Assembly: GCF_000002995.4 (NCBI RefSeq)
Contig: NW_025062322.1
Location: forward strand, 1 to 35,619
Length of the DNA: 35,619 nt
Source: Brugia malayi
Taxonomy: Eukaryota; Nematoda; Chromadorea; Rhabditida; Onchocercidae
Reading direction: 5' to 3'
Position numbers and translations under genes: made by a program. The notes beneath the pieces are model-generated. The model was not told the DNA's origin and did no database searches. It worked only from the letters and a program-made list of their open reading frames with translations. Numbering within the stretch: position 1 is the stretch's first letter; the number at the start of each line of letters is the position of its first letter. Positions 1 through 12,200 of this stretch are shown here, piece by piece.

Positions 1-1080
1 TCTCTGCAAATATAACAATATCACTAGAAGACGTTTTGATTACTACATTAACTCATACCATTTCTCTACCTATATAACAAGATCACTAGAAGGTATTTTG
101 ATTACTTCATTAACTCATACCATATCTCTACAGATATAACAATATCATTAGAAGACATTTTGATTAATTTATTAACTCATACCATATCTCTACCAATATA
201 ACAAGATCACTAGAAGGTATTTTGATTACTTCATTAACTCATACCATTTCTCTACAGATATAACAATATCACTAGAAGACGTTTTGATTACTTCATTAAC
301 TCATACCATTTCTCTACCGATATAACAATATCACTAGAAGACATTTTGATTAATTCATGCCACTTCTCTGCAATTGTAACAATATCACTAGAAGACATTT
401 TGATTAATTCATTCCCCTTCTCTACAGAGATATAACAATATCACTAGAAGACGTTTTGATTACTTCATTCACTCATACCATTTCTCTACAGATATAACAT
501 TATCACTAGAAGACGTTTTGATTAATTCATTCCCCTTCTCTACAGATATAACAATATCACTAGAAGACATATTGATTAATTCATTCCCCTTCTCTGCAAT
601 TGTAACAATATCACTAGAAGACATTTTGATTAATTCATTCCCCTTCTCTACAGATATAACAATATAACTAGAAGACGTTTTGATTACTTCATTAACTCAT
701 ACCATTTCTCTACCTATATAACAAGATCACTAGAAGGTATTTTGATTACTTCATTAACTCATACCATTTCTCTACAAATATAACAATATCACTAGAAGAC
801 ATTTTGATTAATTAACTCACACCCATTCTCTACAGATATTACCATATCACTAAAAGACGTTTTGATTACTTCATTAACTCATACCATTTCTCTACCAATA
901 TAACAAGATCACTAGAAGATATTTTGATCACTTCATTTACTCATACCATTTCTCTACAGATATAACAATATCATTAGAAGACATTTTGATTAATTCATGC
1001 CACCTCTCTGCTAATATAACAATATCACAAGAAGACATTTTGATTACTTCATTAACTCATACCATTTCTCTACCAATATA

Positions 1081-1550
1081 ACAAGATCACTAGAAGATAT
1101 TTTGATTACTTCATTAACCAATACCATTTCTCTACAGATATAACAATATCACTAGAAGTTTTGATTACTTCATTATCTCATACCATTTCTCTACAGATAT
1201 AACAATATCACTAGAAGATGTTTTGATTACTTCATTAACTCATACCATTTCTCTACCAATATAACAATATCATTACAAGACGTTTTGATTACTTTATTAA
1301 CTCATACCATATCTCTACAGATATAACAAGATCACTAGAATACATTTTGAATAATTCATTCCCCTTCTCTGTATATATAACAATATCACTAGAAGACGTT
1401 TTGATTACTTCATTAACTCATACCATTTCTCTACAGATATAACAATATCGCTAGAAGACATTTTGATTTATTCATTCCCCTTCTCTGCATATATAACAAT
1501 ATCACTAGAAGACGTTTTGATTACTTCATTAACTCATACCATATCTCTAC
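1081..1550 (+). repeat. Higher-order satellite block, copy 1
   Basis: This run of about 470 bp is almost identical to 2798-3267 (offset about 1717). It shares private variants such as the shortened CTAGAAGTTTTGATT unit, CATTACAAGACG and GAATACATTTTGAATAATTC. A third, shortened version lies at about 3505-3770. This points to segmental amplification inside the array, beyond unit-by-unit duplication. Confidence 0.85.
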
Positions 1551-2797
1551 AGATATTACATTATCACTAGAAGACATTTTGATTAATTTATTCCCCTTCT
1601 CTACAGATATAACAATATCACTAGAAGACGTTTTGATTACTTCATTTTCCTTCTCTACAGATATAACATTATCACTAGAAGACGTTTTGATTACTTCATT
1701 AACTCATACCATTTCTCTACAGATATAACAATACCACTAGAAGACATTTTGATTACTTCATTAACTCATACCATTTCTCTACCAATATAACAAGATCACT
1801 AGAAGATATTTTGATCACTTCATTAACTCATACCATTTCTCTGCAGATGTAACAAAATCACTAGAAGACGTTTTGATTACATCATTAACTCATACCATTT
1901 CTCTGCAGATGTAACAATATCACGCCATTCCTCTGCAAATGTAACAATATCACTAGAAGACATTTCGATTAATTAATGCCACTTCTCTGTAAATATAACA
2001 GTTTTACTAGAAGACATTTTGATTAATTCATGCCACTTCTCTGCAAATATAACAATATTACTAGAAGACATTTTGATTAATTCATGCCACCTCTCTGCAA
2101 ATATAACAATATCACTAGAAGACGTTTTGATTACTTCATTAACTCATACCATTTCTCTGCAAATATAACAATATCACTAGAAGACATTTTAATTTATTAA
2201 CTCACACCATTTCTCTACAGATATAACAATATCATATCTCTACAGATATAACAATATCACTAGAAGACGTTTTGATTACATCATTAACTCATACCATTTC
2301 TCTGCAGATGTAACAATATCACGCCATTCCTCTGCAAATGTAACAATATCACTAGAAGACATTTCGATTAATTAATGCCACTTCTCTGTAAATATAACTA
2401 TATCACTAGAAGACATTTTGATTAATTCATGCCACTTCTCTGCAAATATAACAATATTACTAGAAGACATTTTGATTAATTCATGCCACCTCTCTGCTAA
2501 TATAACAATATCACTAGAAGACGTTTTGATTACTTCATTAACTCATACCATATCTCTACAGATATAACAAGATCACAAGAAAACATTTTGATTAATTCAT
2601 TCCCCTTCTCTGCATATATAACAATATCACTAGAAGACATATTGATTAATTCATTCCCTTCTCTACAGATTTAACAATATTACTAGAAGACGTTTTGATT
2701 ACTTCATTAACTCATACCATATCTCTACAGATATAACATTATCACAAGAAGACATTTTGATTACTTCATTAACTCATACCATTTCTCTACCAATATA

Positions 2798-3267
2798 ACA
2801 AGATCACTAGAAGATATTTTGATTACTTCATTAACCAATACCATTTCTCTACAGATATAACAATATCACTAGAAGTTTTGATTACTTCATTATCTCATAC
2901 CATTTCTCTACAGATATAACAATATCACTAGAAGATGTTTTGATTACTTCATTAACTCATACCATTTCTCTACCAATATAACAATATCATTACAAGACGT
3001 TTTGATTACTTTATTAACTCATACCATATCTCTACAGATATAACAAGATCACTAGAATACATTTTGAATAATTCATTCCCCTTCTCTGTATATATAACAA
3101 TATCACTAGAAGACGTTTTGATTACTTCATTAACTCATACCATTTCTCTACAGATATAACAATATCGCTAGAAGACATTTTGATTTATTCATTCCCCTTC
3201 TCTGCATATATAACAATATCACTAGAAGACGTTTTGATTACTTCATTAACTCATACCATATCTCTAC
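2798..3267 (+). repeat. Higher-order satellite block, copy 2
   Basis: Partner of the block at 1081-1550, with the same private unit variants in the same order. A related pair of about 230 bp also exists at about 1867-2100 and 2267-2500, recognisable by TCACGCCATTCCTCTGC and GACATTTCGATTAATTAATG. Confidence 0.85.
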
Positions 3268-3877
3268 AGATATAACAAGATCACTAGAAAACATTTTGAT
3301 TAATTCATTCCCTTCTCTGCATATATAACAATATCACTAGAAGACATTTTGATTAATTCATTCCCCTTCTCTACAGATTTAACAATATCACTAGAAGACG
3401 TTTTGATTACTTCATTAACTCATACCATATCTCTACAGATATAACATTATCACAAGAAGACATTTTGATTACTTCATTAACTCATACCATTTCTCTACCA
3501 ATATAACAAGATCACTAAGAAGTTTTGATTACTTCATTATCTCATACCATTTCTCTACAGATATAACAATATCACTAGAAGATGTTTTGATTACTTCATT
3601 AACTCATACCATTTCTCTACCAATATAACAATATCATTACAAGACGTTTTGATTACTTTATTAACTCATACCATATCTCTACAGATATAACAAGATCACT
3701 AGAATACATTTTGAATAATTCATTCCCCTTCTCTGCATATATAACAATATCACTAGAAGACGTTTTGATTACTTCATTAACTCATACCATATCTCTACAG
3801 ATATAACAAGATCACTAGAATACATTTTGAATAATTCATTCCCCTTCTCTGCATATATAACAATATCACTAGAAGAC

Positions 3878-4957
3878 AGTGCTGAAGTTCCTCCGGGATT
3901 GTATCGTTGTTTTTGTTCCTGTTTGGTAGTTGTAGATTTAATATTGAGTTGAGTGAGTGAATGTTGACAGTTTCTAATCTGTTCATTCACATTAACTAAA
4001 CTTGTTAAAAAGTTTCTTAGTTTGAGAATTGACCAAGGCATGTCCTTCTTCTTATGTTTATATATTTTATTTAATATCCATAATGGCAACTTGCTCTCGA
4101 TCAAGATTTCAATATTTGAATGTTCGAGGCTTTCTCCTAGAGCTTCTAACTGGCGTAGTACTCGTTCTATGTTTTCAATTGTTCCAATCCATTCTCTTTC
4201 ATTTCGTTTAATTGATTGGAGTTCGTTGTAGAGTAATGTTGTTACTATTGAGTGATCGCCATATTTTTAATTGAGCAGTTTTCTGATGACTCCATAATTC
4301 TCTGGAGCTATATCATATCCAGATATTGCTTGTAGAGCTTTTCCTTTGAGACATGAGTACAAGTAATTCAATTTTTGTATTTCTAGAATCGCTTGTGTGT
4401 GGACTGCTTCGTTAAAACTGCTCCAATAGGGTCTCCATCGAATAGGAAGCGATAAATGAGGAAGATTTACATTAATATTTGAAGAAGGAGTAAATTTTGC
4501 TTCTTCTTTTGTTTGTTTGTTCGTCAACTCCTTTGAGAGTTGTTTTAAGTTTTGATCGACTTCATCCTTGTGCATTGTCAGTGTTATTATCGCTTCCTTT
4601 CCTTCGTGTAATAATTGAAATATTCCTTGGTCACCTTCTGTTACTGTTTTGTATTTTTCTTCTTCTTCTTCTCTTCTTTTCATCGTGACGATTTGTTGAG
4701 TATATGTGAACCATTTATCGTTGATAGATTCAAGCGTAGTCACGCATAATTGGATTCTTCGAAGTTTATCTTCTAATACTCTTTTTCTTATCACATAAAA
4801 ATCTTCTTTTTCTTCTATTGTCATATTTGGATCTGGAAATTTGATCTCCAGTTGATTTACTTCTTTAAGAAGACTGACTAACCTTTCCTTTGCCGGTTGA
4901 AAGCTCGCGATAATGTGGCTTGACTTGTTCCCGGCTCGTGGCACCAAAAAATTATTT
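3878..4957 (-). pseudogene. BEL/Pao gag fragment (second, diverged family), truncated
   Basis: The minus-strand reading from 5001 down to about 3880 is a gag protein related to the N-terminal part of the intact element at 19.9-25.3 kb. Shared landmarks include GYDIAPENY, LLYNEL, KLNYLxSCLKG and the KLPxWIxxKxY region (DUF1759-like gag). The frame has an in-frame TAA at about 4264-4266, where the relative has LLKEKYG, and a short deletion around the WRPYWSSF region. The fragment stops at 3877/3878, where the 62-bp satellite begins. The zinc knuckles, protease, RT, RNase H and integrase are absent. The primer-binding site lies at about 4930-4947. The element is dead and lacks everything downstream of gag. 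Confidence 0.9.
4928..4947 (-). other. Retroelement primer-binding site (family 2)
   Basis: On the minus strand TGGTGCCACGAGCCGGGA follows the LTR by about 10 bases. It is the complement of a tRNA 3' end finishing in CCA. The same 18-base match occurs next to the LTR of the intact element at about 25297-25318, so both families appear to use the same primer tRNA. I cannot say with confidence which tRNA that is. Confidence 0.75.
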
Positions 4958-5820
4958 TGTCGTGAAAGGTTGTCTGTTGGTTGATATTCGAATTGTTGCA
5001 ATACAGTAGGAAGATTAATAAACCTTTATTTTTCGAAAATGTAGTATTAATAAACAGAGCAGTAAAATAAAAGAGAAGAAATTTATATTAAAGAAGAAGA
5101 TTGGAGGAATTGATATTGGTTAACAAAGTAGTAGTCGACAATGATGATAATGATAATGAATGTGAAAAAATTAACCCGGTTTGTTTGTTAGAATTGAATT
5201 TATATGAGTAAGGATTGGGCGTGTCTAGGATAAAAATCATATATGTAAAGAATTGAAAGTGTTTTACAATGAAAAGATTAGATGAAAGCTAATTACAATT
5301 TTACAGTAAAATTATATGTGTAAAGAATTGGAAGTGTTTTACAACGAAAAGATTAGATGAAAGCTAATTACAATTTTACAGTAAAATTATATGTGTAAAG
5401 AATTGGAAGTGTTTTACAATGAAAAGAAGAGATGATTTATGATAGTATGAAATTAGTTAGGAGTTTTTCGCGAAATTATAATTCGCGACAGGAGTGGTTT
5501 ATAATTAGAATTTTTATACAAAGGATAAATTGTCTAGACATTATAGCAAGTAACTTTAACAATAGGTTTTACAATGAATATCACAATGAATTGAATGGAT
5601 ATCACGAAAGAAAGTACAATGAGTTGTCTAGACATTATGATAAGTGGCTACTATGAGTTGCAATAAACACTACATGATAGATGCTCATTGTATATGAATT
5701 GATATAAGATCAAAAGTCAATTAAACCATTACGATGAATTGTAAAAGACATCAATGGATTAAGCTATATTAAGCATTGTTAACATTTATTTAGTGCTTCG
5801 CGATGTTAAAATCTGCGATA
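4958..5820 (-). repeat. LTR of second BEL/Pao family (5' LTR of truncated element)
   Basis: The segment starts TGTCGTGAAAGG next to the primer-binding site. It probably ends in TTCGCGATGTTAAAATCTGCGATA, which parallels the LTR end of the intact element (TCGCGATATTAAAATCCGCGACA). The length would be about 863 bp. It includes a polyadenylation-like AATAAA and a 75-bp internal tandem repeat. The left edge is well supported. The right edge is inferred by analogy with the other LTR, since no second LTR of this element is present. The 74-codon frame inside it (5432-5656) is probably not a gene. Confidence 0.7.
5241..5430. repeat. 75-bp tandem repeat inside the LTR, ~2.5 copies
   Basis: The landmark TAAAGAATTG occurs at 5246, 5321 and 5396, exactly 75 bp apart. 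Each unit carries GTGTTTTACAA(T/C)GAAAAGA and GATGAAAGCTAATTACAATT. The same array is present in the duplicated copy at about 16147-16336. Short repeats in LTR U3 regions often hold promoter elements, but nothing here proves that. Confidence 0.9.
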
Positions 5821-6350
5821 GTTGTATCGTTACTAATTTGATTTCCGAACTACTAAAATTATGAGCAATTGAATTGCTATCATATTGCTCGTTTTTTTTT
5901 GCTCTAATTTTTTATAATCAACTTTTGTTGGTAGTAAAACTAGATCCTGTGCAGCAATACATTCAACGTTTAATACATCATTCATATTACGATGAATTGG
6001 TCGCCCAATGATATGTGGAATGGACTGAATTAAATTTTTTCAACGAAAAAATCCTATAAATAGATTGTATATATTTAGTTCAAGTTTTTAACTTTTCATG
6101 CGTTTCTTTTTTTTTTTTTTTTTTTTAACTTTTCATTTCAAGCTATTCATCAGTTCTTATATATAAATCTATCTTTTCACTTATTGATCATTACCTCTAA
6201 TTTCTTCCTTGTTGAACAATAGGAACAATCTACACGGTTGAGTGAGATTAGCCTTATAACTTAACTAATATGAATGATTCGGAATGAGACCTTATAATTA
6301 AATGGTGTTAATGTGTTCTATTGTAGATCGCCTAATCTGGATATCTATCT
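5821..6350. other. Host flank and possible 5' upstream region
   Basis: AT-rich sequence between the LTR and the exon-like segment at 6361. It has a long T run at about 6108-6126 and no convincing reading frame. If the exon at 6361 starts a gene, its promoter would lie here or in the LTR. I see no specific promoter motif. Confidence 0.4.
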
Positions 6351-6355
6351 TTCAG
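6346..6355 (+). promoter_or_regulatory. Candidate splice or trans-splice acceptor
   Basis: TATCTTTCAG lies 5 bases upstream of ATGATGG at 6361, in the nematode acceptor form. With an ATG so close, it could be a spliced-leader acceptor on a first exon, or an ordinary intron acceptor. Confidence 0.5.
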
Positions 6356-6360
6356 CACTG

Positions 6361-6408
6361 ATGATGGATGTATCGGACATCGGCAACTTAGCATCTGATA
6401 GTTCCGCG
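6361..6408 (+). CDS. Candidate first coding exon, 16 codons
   Basis: A short open segment starts ATGATGGATGTATCG (MMDVSDIGNLASDSSA) and ends at a good donor, GCG|GTATGT. An acceptor-like TCTTTCAG lies just upstream. The exon ends in phase 0, so it cannot join directly to the exons at 8440 or 8503. An unseen exon would be needed, or this exon belongs to something else. It is duplicated without change at 17266-17313. I infer coding from the splice signals and the open frame only. Confidence 0.5.
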
Positions 6409-6506
6409 GTATGTCTATTAGGATTGCGTACTAGTAGCAGTTGAAAATTTTGGATTGATTTAGATATTTTGCTTAGTTCAGTAAAGCTTCTTTGATTGTG
6501 TTTAGA

Positions 6507-6529
6507 AGACATTTTGATTAATTCAAAAC
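6507..6529 (+). repeat. Orphan 23-bp piece of the 62-bp satellite
   Basis: TAGAAGACATTTTGATTAAT followed by TCA matches the satellite core in forward orientation. It sits alone inside host DNA. The paralogous site in copy 2 (about 17409-17434) has a poly-T run instead, so the piece was gained in this copy or replaced by T in the other. Confidence 0.8.
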
Positions 6530-6579
6530 TTCTTTTCTAAATAGCTCGTCACACTATTTCGTTTTACTTCATTCTTTAC

Positions 6580-6784
6580 GGGTTGACATCTCAATGCAAC
6601 AAATCTCCCTACACCTTCACAAGGTGCCACTCGTAAACAAGCCTGCAACAGCAGCAAACTGTTGATCAGCTAGCTGTATCAGCTGCAGTTGCCACTGCAC
6701 AACAACAGCAGCAAATGGGCGGTGCTGTTGGCTGTGATGACGATCCATCTCCATAATCTGCATACGCAATCACCTGAGCTACTG
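6580..6784 (+). pseudogene. Gln-rich decayed exon-like segment
   Basis: After a small frameshift around 6640, the plus strand reads LQQQQTVDQLAVSAAVATAQ, then more Gln and a MGGAVG stretch, ending at a stop after CDDDPSP. Before the shift another frame reads NLPTPSQGATRKQ. CAG/CAA-rich composition and a mixed Ala/Gln segment suggest a remnant of a low-complexity region of a nuclear gene. The duplicate at about 17485-17686 carries different small indels, so neither copy is intact. I do not recognise the parent protein. Confidence 0.45.
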
Positions 6785-8439
6785 GTCCACAAAAAGGGTC
6801 TCGTCTCAGGCAAGCATTAATATTCCGAATTAATATTTCTTCACATAAGGCATTCATACCGTTATTTGATGTTAAAATTCGTAATGCACTGTGAAGTTAG
6901 GGAAATTAGAAGTCTTCAGATTTTGTATTTAAAGTCAACATGTCATGCCAGAGATTCTGTATCAGCTTGTTTTACCTTAAGAAAATGGTTAATAATCTAC
7001 ACTAGCTGATCATTGCTAACAAAAAAAATTTGTGCAATAAAAGGAGAATCTCTACTATACGAAATAGAAATGCGTTGTTTTGTTTTCAAAAATGCATTGA
7101 AGTAGTATAAAAATAAGACAATAAGTAAATTTCGGGCGTCGCAATGGATACTCAAATGACAGAAAATTCAAAAATGAAAATTCACTCAATGATCTTGCAA
7201 AAGCGACAAGCTCAATTACTATGGTGCTATTGCAACACAACAAGATGCAACAGGTGGACTTCAGCCATTACTCAGCCATTTATAGGATATTAATGGTTAG
7301 TCTTCCACTGTTTGCTAGGCCATAAAGATGATTGGATAAAATTAAAAAATATCAACTCCAGTATTAGCGTAACAGTTAATAGTGTATACTAGTCGCAAAT
7401 CTAGTCATAATCCTACCAAACGTTTAACGTTGCATGCGTATATACTTAATGTTACAAATTAATCAAGAAAATTATTTTTTGATAACATATAAATGAATAA
7501 TAAAAGTATTTTTACGTTACATTGAATAAATAACAATTGCAAAAATTCTACTTATTTCAACATTTTATAATATTATCAGATAACATAAGTAATAAGTTAA
7601 ATTTAATATTATTAAGTATCATTTTAAACAATAATTGTCAAATGATTTAGGTTAAAATAGTTTACTATTATTGTTAATATTATATTATTACTATTACAAT
7701 TATAATAGTGAAGAAATCTTTGAAAATTCCGAATCTCTTCTTTCCTTATTTTATGCAAATTTTTGTTCCTTCTTTTTCTTTTGCACACATGTAAATTACT
7801 TATATAATGGTTCACTCTTTCTCAACAATGGCATTATTTAAGAGCATGGGAGTGGTATAGTTTTGCTTGATAGTTGCTTTTCTGTCTTTATCGTATAATT
7901 TTAAGATAATCATATGCACATTTCTGTATATAGAGGACAATAGAATATGTGGGAATATAACACGTGTTGCATATGTTTCTTACTTAAGCTTATTTGCTTA
8001 CTTGCTTAAATGTCTATTATAACATTTTGTTAAACATTATAGCAATTTGTTAAGCATGTAATTATTTCGAAATGTAAACGGCTAGAAAATATATGGCGGA
8101 TAAATGAAAGATTTGCGCTGCCTTATCTTTTATTTCCATAGAAATTTTATCATTTTATGTAAATATAATTAATAATTGATAATTTGAAATTTAAACTTTT
8201 GTGTTGTTATTCATTTCGTACTCAATTTTTAATTCTGAAATAATATTATATTAATGAAGAAAGAAATAGGAAATTATAAGGGATAAATGAGAAGAGGATC
8301 GGAAGAGGTTGAAGTTTTTGAAATAGTAATATAATGGACTTAAATTTCCCGATTGTATGGTCTATAGTTTACATGCTTGAATTACATTTAAATATATTTG
8401 AAAGTTTGGATGAATATTACGACAATTTAAACTTTTCAG
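6785..8439. other. AT-rich host DNA with no firm gene
   Basis: Probably intron or intergenic sequence. At about 7163-7270 a plus-strand frame reads NSLNDLAKATSSITMVLL and on to HNKMQQVDF. It looks protein-like but has no clear start or splice sites, so it may be another decayed exon. Nothing else is supported. Confidence 0.4.
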
Positions 8440-9178
8440 TGACATTAGAAGCTTGGGTAATTATGATTAGATATCAGTACAAAAACATTATTGTCATTCT
8501 AGATGATAGCAGTGGGGGTTGTAATTTAAGTCAAACTGATAATAGTGATAAAAGTTTCGATTCAGGACGAAAGACGAGAGAATTATTAATTGAAGATTAT
8601 CTGATAACTCTTCAAGGTCACTTCCTTTTGTTTTGGATTTCATATTTTGATTATTTTTATATCAATAACATATGCATTATATAAGAAATGACTGTAAAAC
8701 ATTAACAGATATGAGATAAAGAAATTCCCTTTTTTCTGAATAGTAAAGTTTACAATTTAAAACTTTGATAGTTGGAAAATATGATAATTTGAATGTTGAT
8801 AATTAAATTCTTCCTTATGCAGTGATAATGTAACCAATTAGGTTAGCTAATCTATTAATGATAATAACATTGATACAATTCTTTGTGTGATAATAAAAAA
8901 TGTTGAATTTTTGAATTCATTTAAACGGTAAAAATTTTTTAATTGAAATCTGTTTGTCAGTACTGTTAGAAGCTTAGCGGTTTGGTATCTGCTAACGGAA
9001 ATTGGATGTCAAATTAAGACGGAGAATTTTGACGTACTTTATTTTAGTATCATTAGAATGATATTATTCTCTGTTTTCATCTTTTTTTCATCATATTTTT
9101 CCAGAAGTATCCAGTTATTTGTTTGTTTCATTATAATATTGGATTTTTGATTTGATTAGCTTTTCAATATACTATTTG

Positions 9179-9224
<46 letters not shown>

Positions 9225-12200
9225 GTTTCGATTATTTTTATAATATTGAAAATTTTTCATTTGATTTTTAATTTGATTAGCAAAGTAGCTCTCTACGAAA
9301 ATGTTATTAACGTATGCTTAGACGGTAACTTTTTTCTTTCAAAGTTTCATTACAGTTGCGGAAAAAGAACATTGTGCTTTAGCCTTTACCCTGATCTGAA
9401 ATATAAACGTTTCGAATAGAGCACAATGTAACTTTAATAGCCTAATTAAATCACACAATCAGAGATGTTTATTTTTTTTTTTTTCGTAACTAGAGTAAGG
9501 AATATTTGGTGCTATTTTATATTATATTAATTAAACGATCATAAAGTCTGACGAAATGTTCAATTTAGATTCTACAGCTATGTCACCGGATCGTTTTAAA
9601 AGAAAGGAAATTAGAACTTTAAAACAACGATGGATAATGTAAAGTTATAAAACTCCTTTATTTTTCCTAATTTCTCTACGCTACTTTACGACATAGAATA
9701 ATTTTATCGATCAATCGGGAGTGAGATAATCAATATTTTACTTTTCTTCAGGAAGCATAAGGATCGCACGGATGATATACCAAATTGTCCATCTATCGAG
9801 GACATTATTGATATGCCAATACCTAATGAAATCCCGTCCGTTTTATTTCATATCTTCAGTTTAATTTAGTATTTTATTTTACATGAAAAATTTACGAAAT
9901 ACGCAGTATATTATTGAACGGATCAATCATCGTTACTTATATGATATCTCTTACTTCAATATTGTCAATGTAATTCATATTCCACTAGGAAAAAAAAAAA
10001 AAAAAAAACTAAAATTAAAAACTCTTGCATGATTAAAGTTAGATTATTTTCCTTACTTTATTAATTACAAAATAAAGTAAGGAAAATAAAAAATATTTGA
10101 AAAAAATACATGAGTAACGTAAAATATGGATGAATGTTTCTTATTCTTGGTCACTTTTCATTTATTTTTTTAACATTCTATAAAAAAAGTAAGTAAATGA
10201 CCAATATATGTTTTTCAGACCGTCCGACAAAACAGAAACCAGTAATGTCATAACTGATTTGTCAATCTCAAATGCTAAATTACTGAATGGCACAATGCAA
10301 TCACAAACAACATATAGTAATTCTTTCCTATTATATTTTAAATAAGCAAATTTATAATAATTGGTGACACAGTATTGTGTGACATTTCTTCCTGAGACAT
10401 TTAACCATTGCTAACAGATCATTCATCTTTATAATTATGTATTTCTTATCAACTTCTACTGGATAAATCCTCTTTTCTTCATTGTACAGTTGACCATTTA
10501 TGTTAATAACAAAAAAGAAAAATCATTCGTTTATTAAAATTATCGAATATTATTCTCAACTTTTTCTTGTCTAATAATTTTAAGTAAAGAAAAGTGACAT
10601 TTTCAGCATGTGAAGCAGATTCCATGCATATTCTTACGATATCCTTAATATTTGACCTTTCGCTTATATTTTTCTCTCCATTCTTAAGTCACTCAAACCA
10701 GAATTAAATATGAGTTATTTTGATGATTAGATTACAAACTTAATAATACTCATAGTAATATCAATATCTTATGTAATGTAATTAGATTTTAGATTTCTGT
10801 AAACTATTTTAATTTAATATGATGAAAAAAGAAATTATTGGAGAAGGCTTAATCTTCTTCAAAACTAATTGAATTATAGATTATCATAGAAAAGCATAGT
10901 AATACAAGTTTAAAATACATATTATGCTTTTGCTTCGAAATTATTTATTAATTAAATGAGCTGATATTTGTTATTGAAGTTTATAATATGTACAACGATG
11001 ATGTATGTATGTATGAAAGATACGATAGATTGCATTCATCTTTGATGGATCCAATTTAAAATTAAGTTATTTGAATTGAGCTGCGCAAGAGAACTCAACA
11101 AAATCTACGGGTCATGAAACATCGGTAGCACCAAAACGGTTCCATCGAAATTATCGCAAACGACAACGACATTCTCGGAAAAGCAGCAGGCGTCATAGAT
11201 CAAATATAGATTCATCCACTTCAAAGTTAGTTCCTAAAATGTAACAAACGAATCAGTGAGAGTTAAGTTCTCCTATATTGGTTTTAATATCTGTTTAAAT
11301 CAGTTAAAATTATATTGTTTGTTTTGTTTTGAGAATTATATATATATATGTGTTTCATGTTATGAGAATTTCTCAATAGTTATTAATTATAGAGAAAATC
11401 AGTTTATAAATTAACTTTTAGAAGAAACCAACTTTAATTTACTTTTGAAAAGATTTAGTGAAGTGATCAAAAATATTCCTTATCTGTTGAATTATAATAA
11501 TTATGTTATAATCTTTTTGATTATCAATTAATCTATTTTTATAGTAGTGAATTTGTCATCCAGAGTTCAGCTTCCGAAAGACGTGATGATATCTCGATGT
11601 GTCCAAATATCCAAAATATTTGCAATCTTAATCAAAGCAAAATAGAGTTCATTTTATACTGATTATCAGAAATACTTTTATCAAATTTATAACAAATTTT
11701 TAATTTGAAATAGCATGTTTTACTGAAAAAAAATCCCATTATTCATTAATATTTGCAAGGATAGAAGAAAGTAATTTAGAAAAAAAAACTTAAATAATGA
11801 AAGAAGAATAATATGCCATCAATAACAAAAAAAACAAATTTATGATATAAATAATTTATATCCAATATATAAATTATTTACTGACATTGATAAAATGAAA
11901 AGTTTTTATTTTGAGTGTTTCAATCTTCTCTTTGCTTAGATAATTATCTTCCATTTATCAGAATTGCAATTTTTTAAGTTATAAATTAACTTTGATTATC
12001 GTTAATGTGGATATACTAAAATTAATTTTATTAATTTCTAATAATTTTTTTCTTTTTATAGTGATAAAATATCTGCTCATCGATTTTCCCATGCATTTTA
12101 TCAATTACTTGATGATTTTCTTCTTCTTCTAACTAAATTAATACAATTGTTGAAGGATCATCCGGTAAGTATCGTATAAGTATGAGATAATTATATTTAG

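Larger units (their letters stand above)
1..3877 (+). repeat. 62-bp satellite array, forward orientation
   Basis: Tandem array built on a 62-bp unit: the TCTCT landmark recurs at about 1, 63, 125 and 187. The best conserved core is ATAACAATATCACTAGAAG. A shorter ~54-bp variant (for example about 365 to 419) lacks the TTAACTCATACCAT part and has TTCATTCCCC instead. Long and short units are mixed irregularly. By length the array holds roughly 65 units. Both the window edge and the junction at 3877/3878 cut it, and the right edge runs straight into a retroelement gag sequence. I do not recognise this family as a named satellite. Confidence 0.97.
4543..6784. repeat. Segmental duplication, copy 1 (partial gag + LTR + host 5' exon)
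   Basis: This 2.24-kb stretch matches 15449-17686 at an almost constant offset of 10905-10906 and is nearly identical. It covers part of the family 2 gag, the primer-binding site, the whole LTR, about 540 bp of flanking host DNA, the first-exon-like segment at 6361 and the Gln-rich exon remnant. The main difference is at about 6507-6540: this copy has a 23-bp piece of the 62-bp satellite where copy 2 has a poly-T run. Confidence 0.95.

Noticed and set aside
1..3877. CRISPR array
   Set aside because: Regular repeats, but the whole unit is conserved with no unique spacers. The genome is eukaryotic, so this is a satellite.
5432..5656. 74-codon frame in the LTR (also at 16338-16562)
   Set aside because: It lies within LTR sequence on the strand opposite to the element, resembles no family, and its conservation is explained by the segmental duplication.
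6666..6857. Minus-strand 63-codon frame (MNALCEEIL...)
   Set aside because: Half of it is the antisense of the Gln-rich segment, giving a Cys run. No known domain and no splice support.
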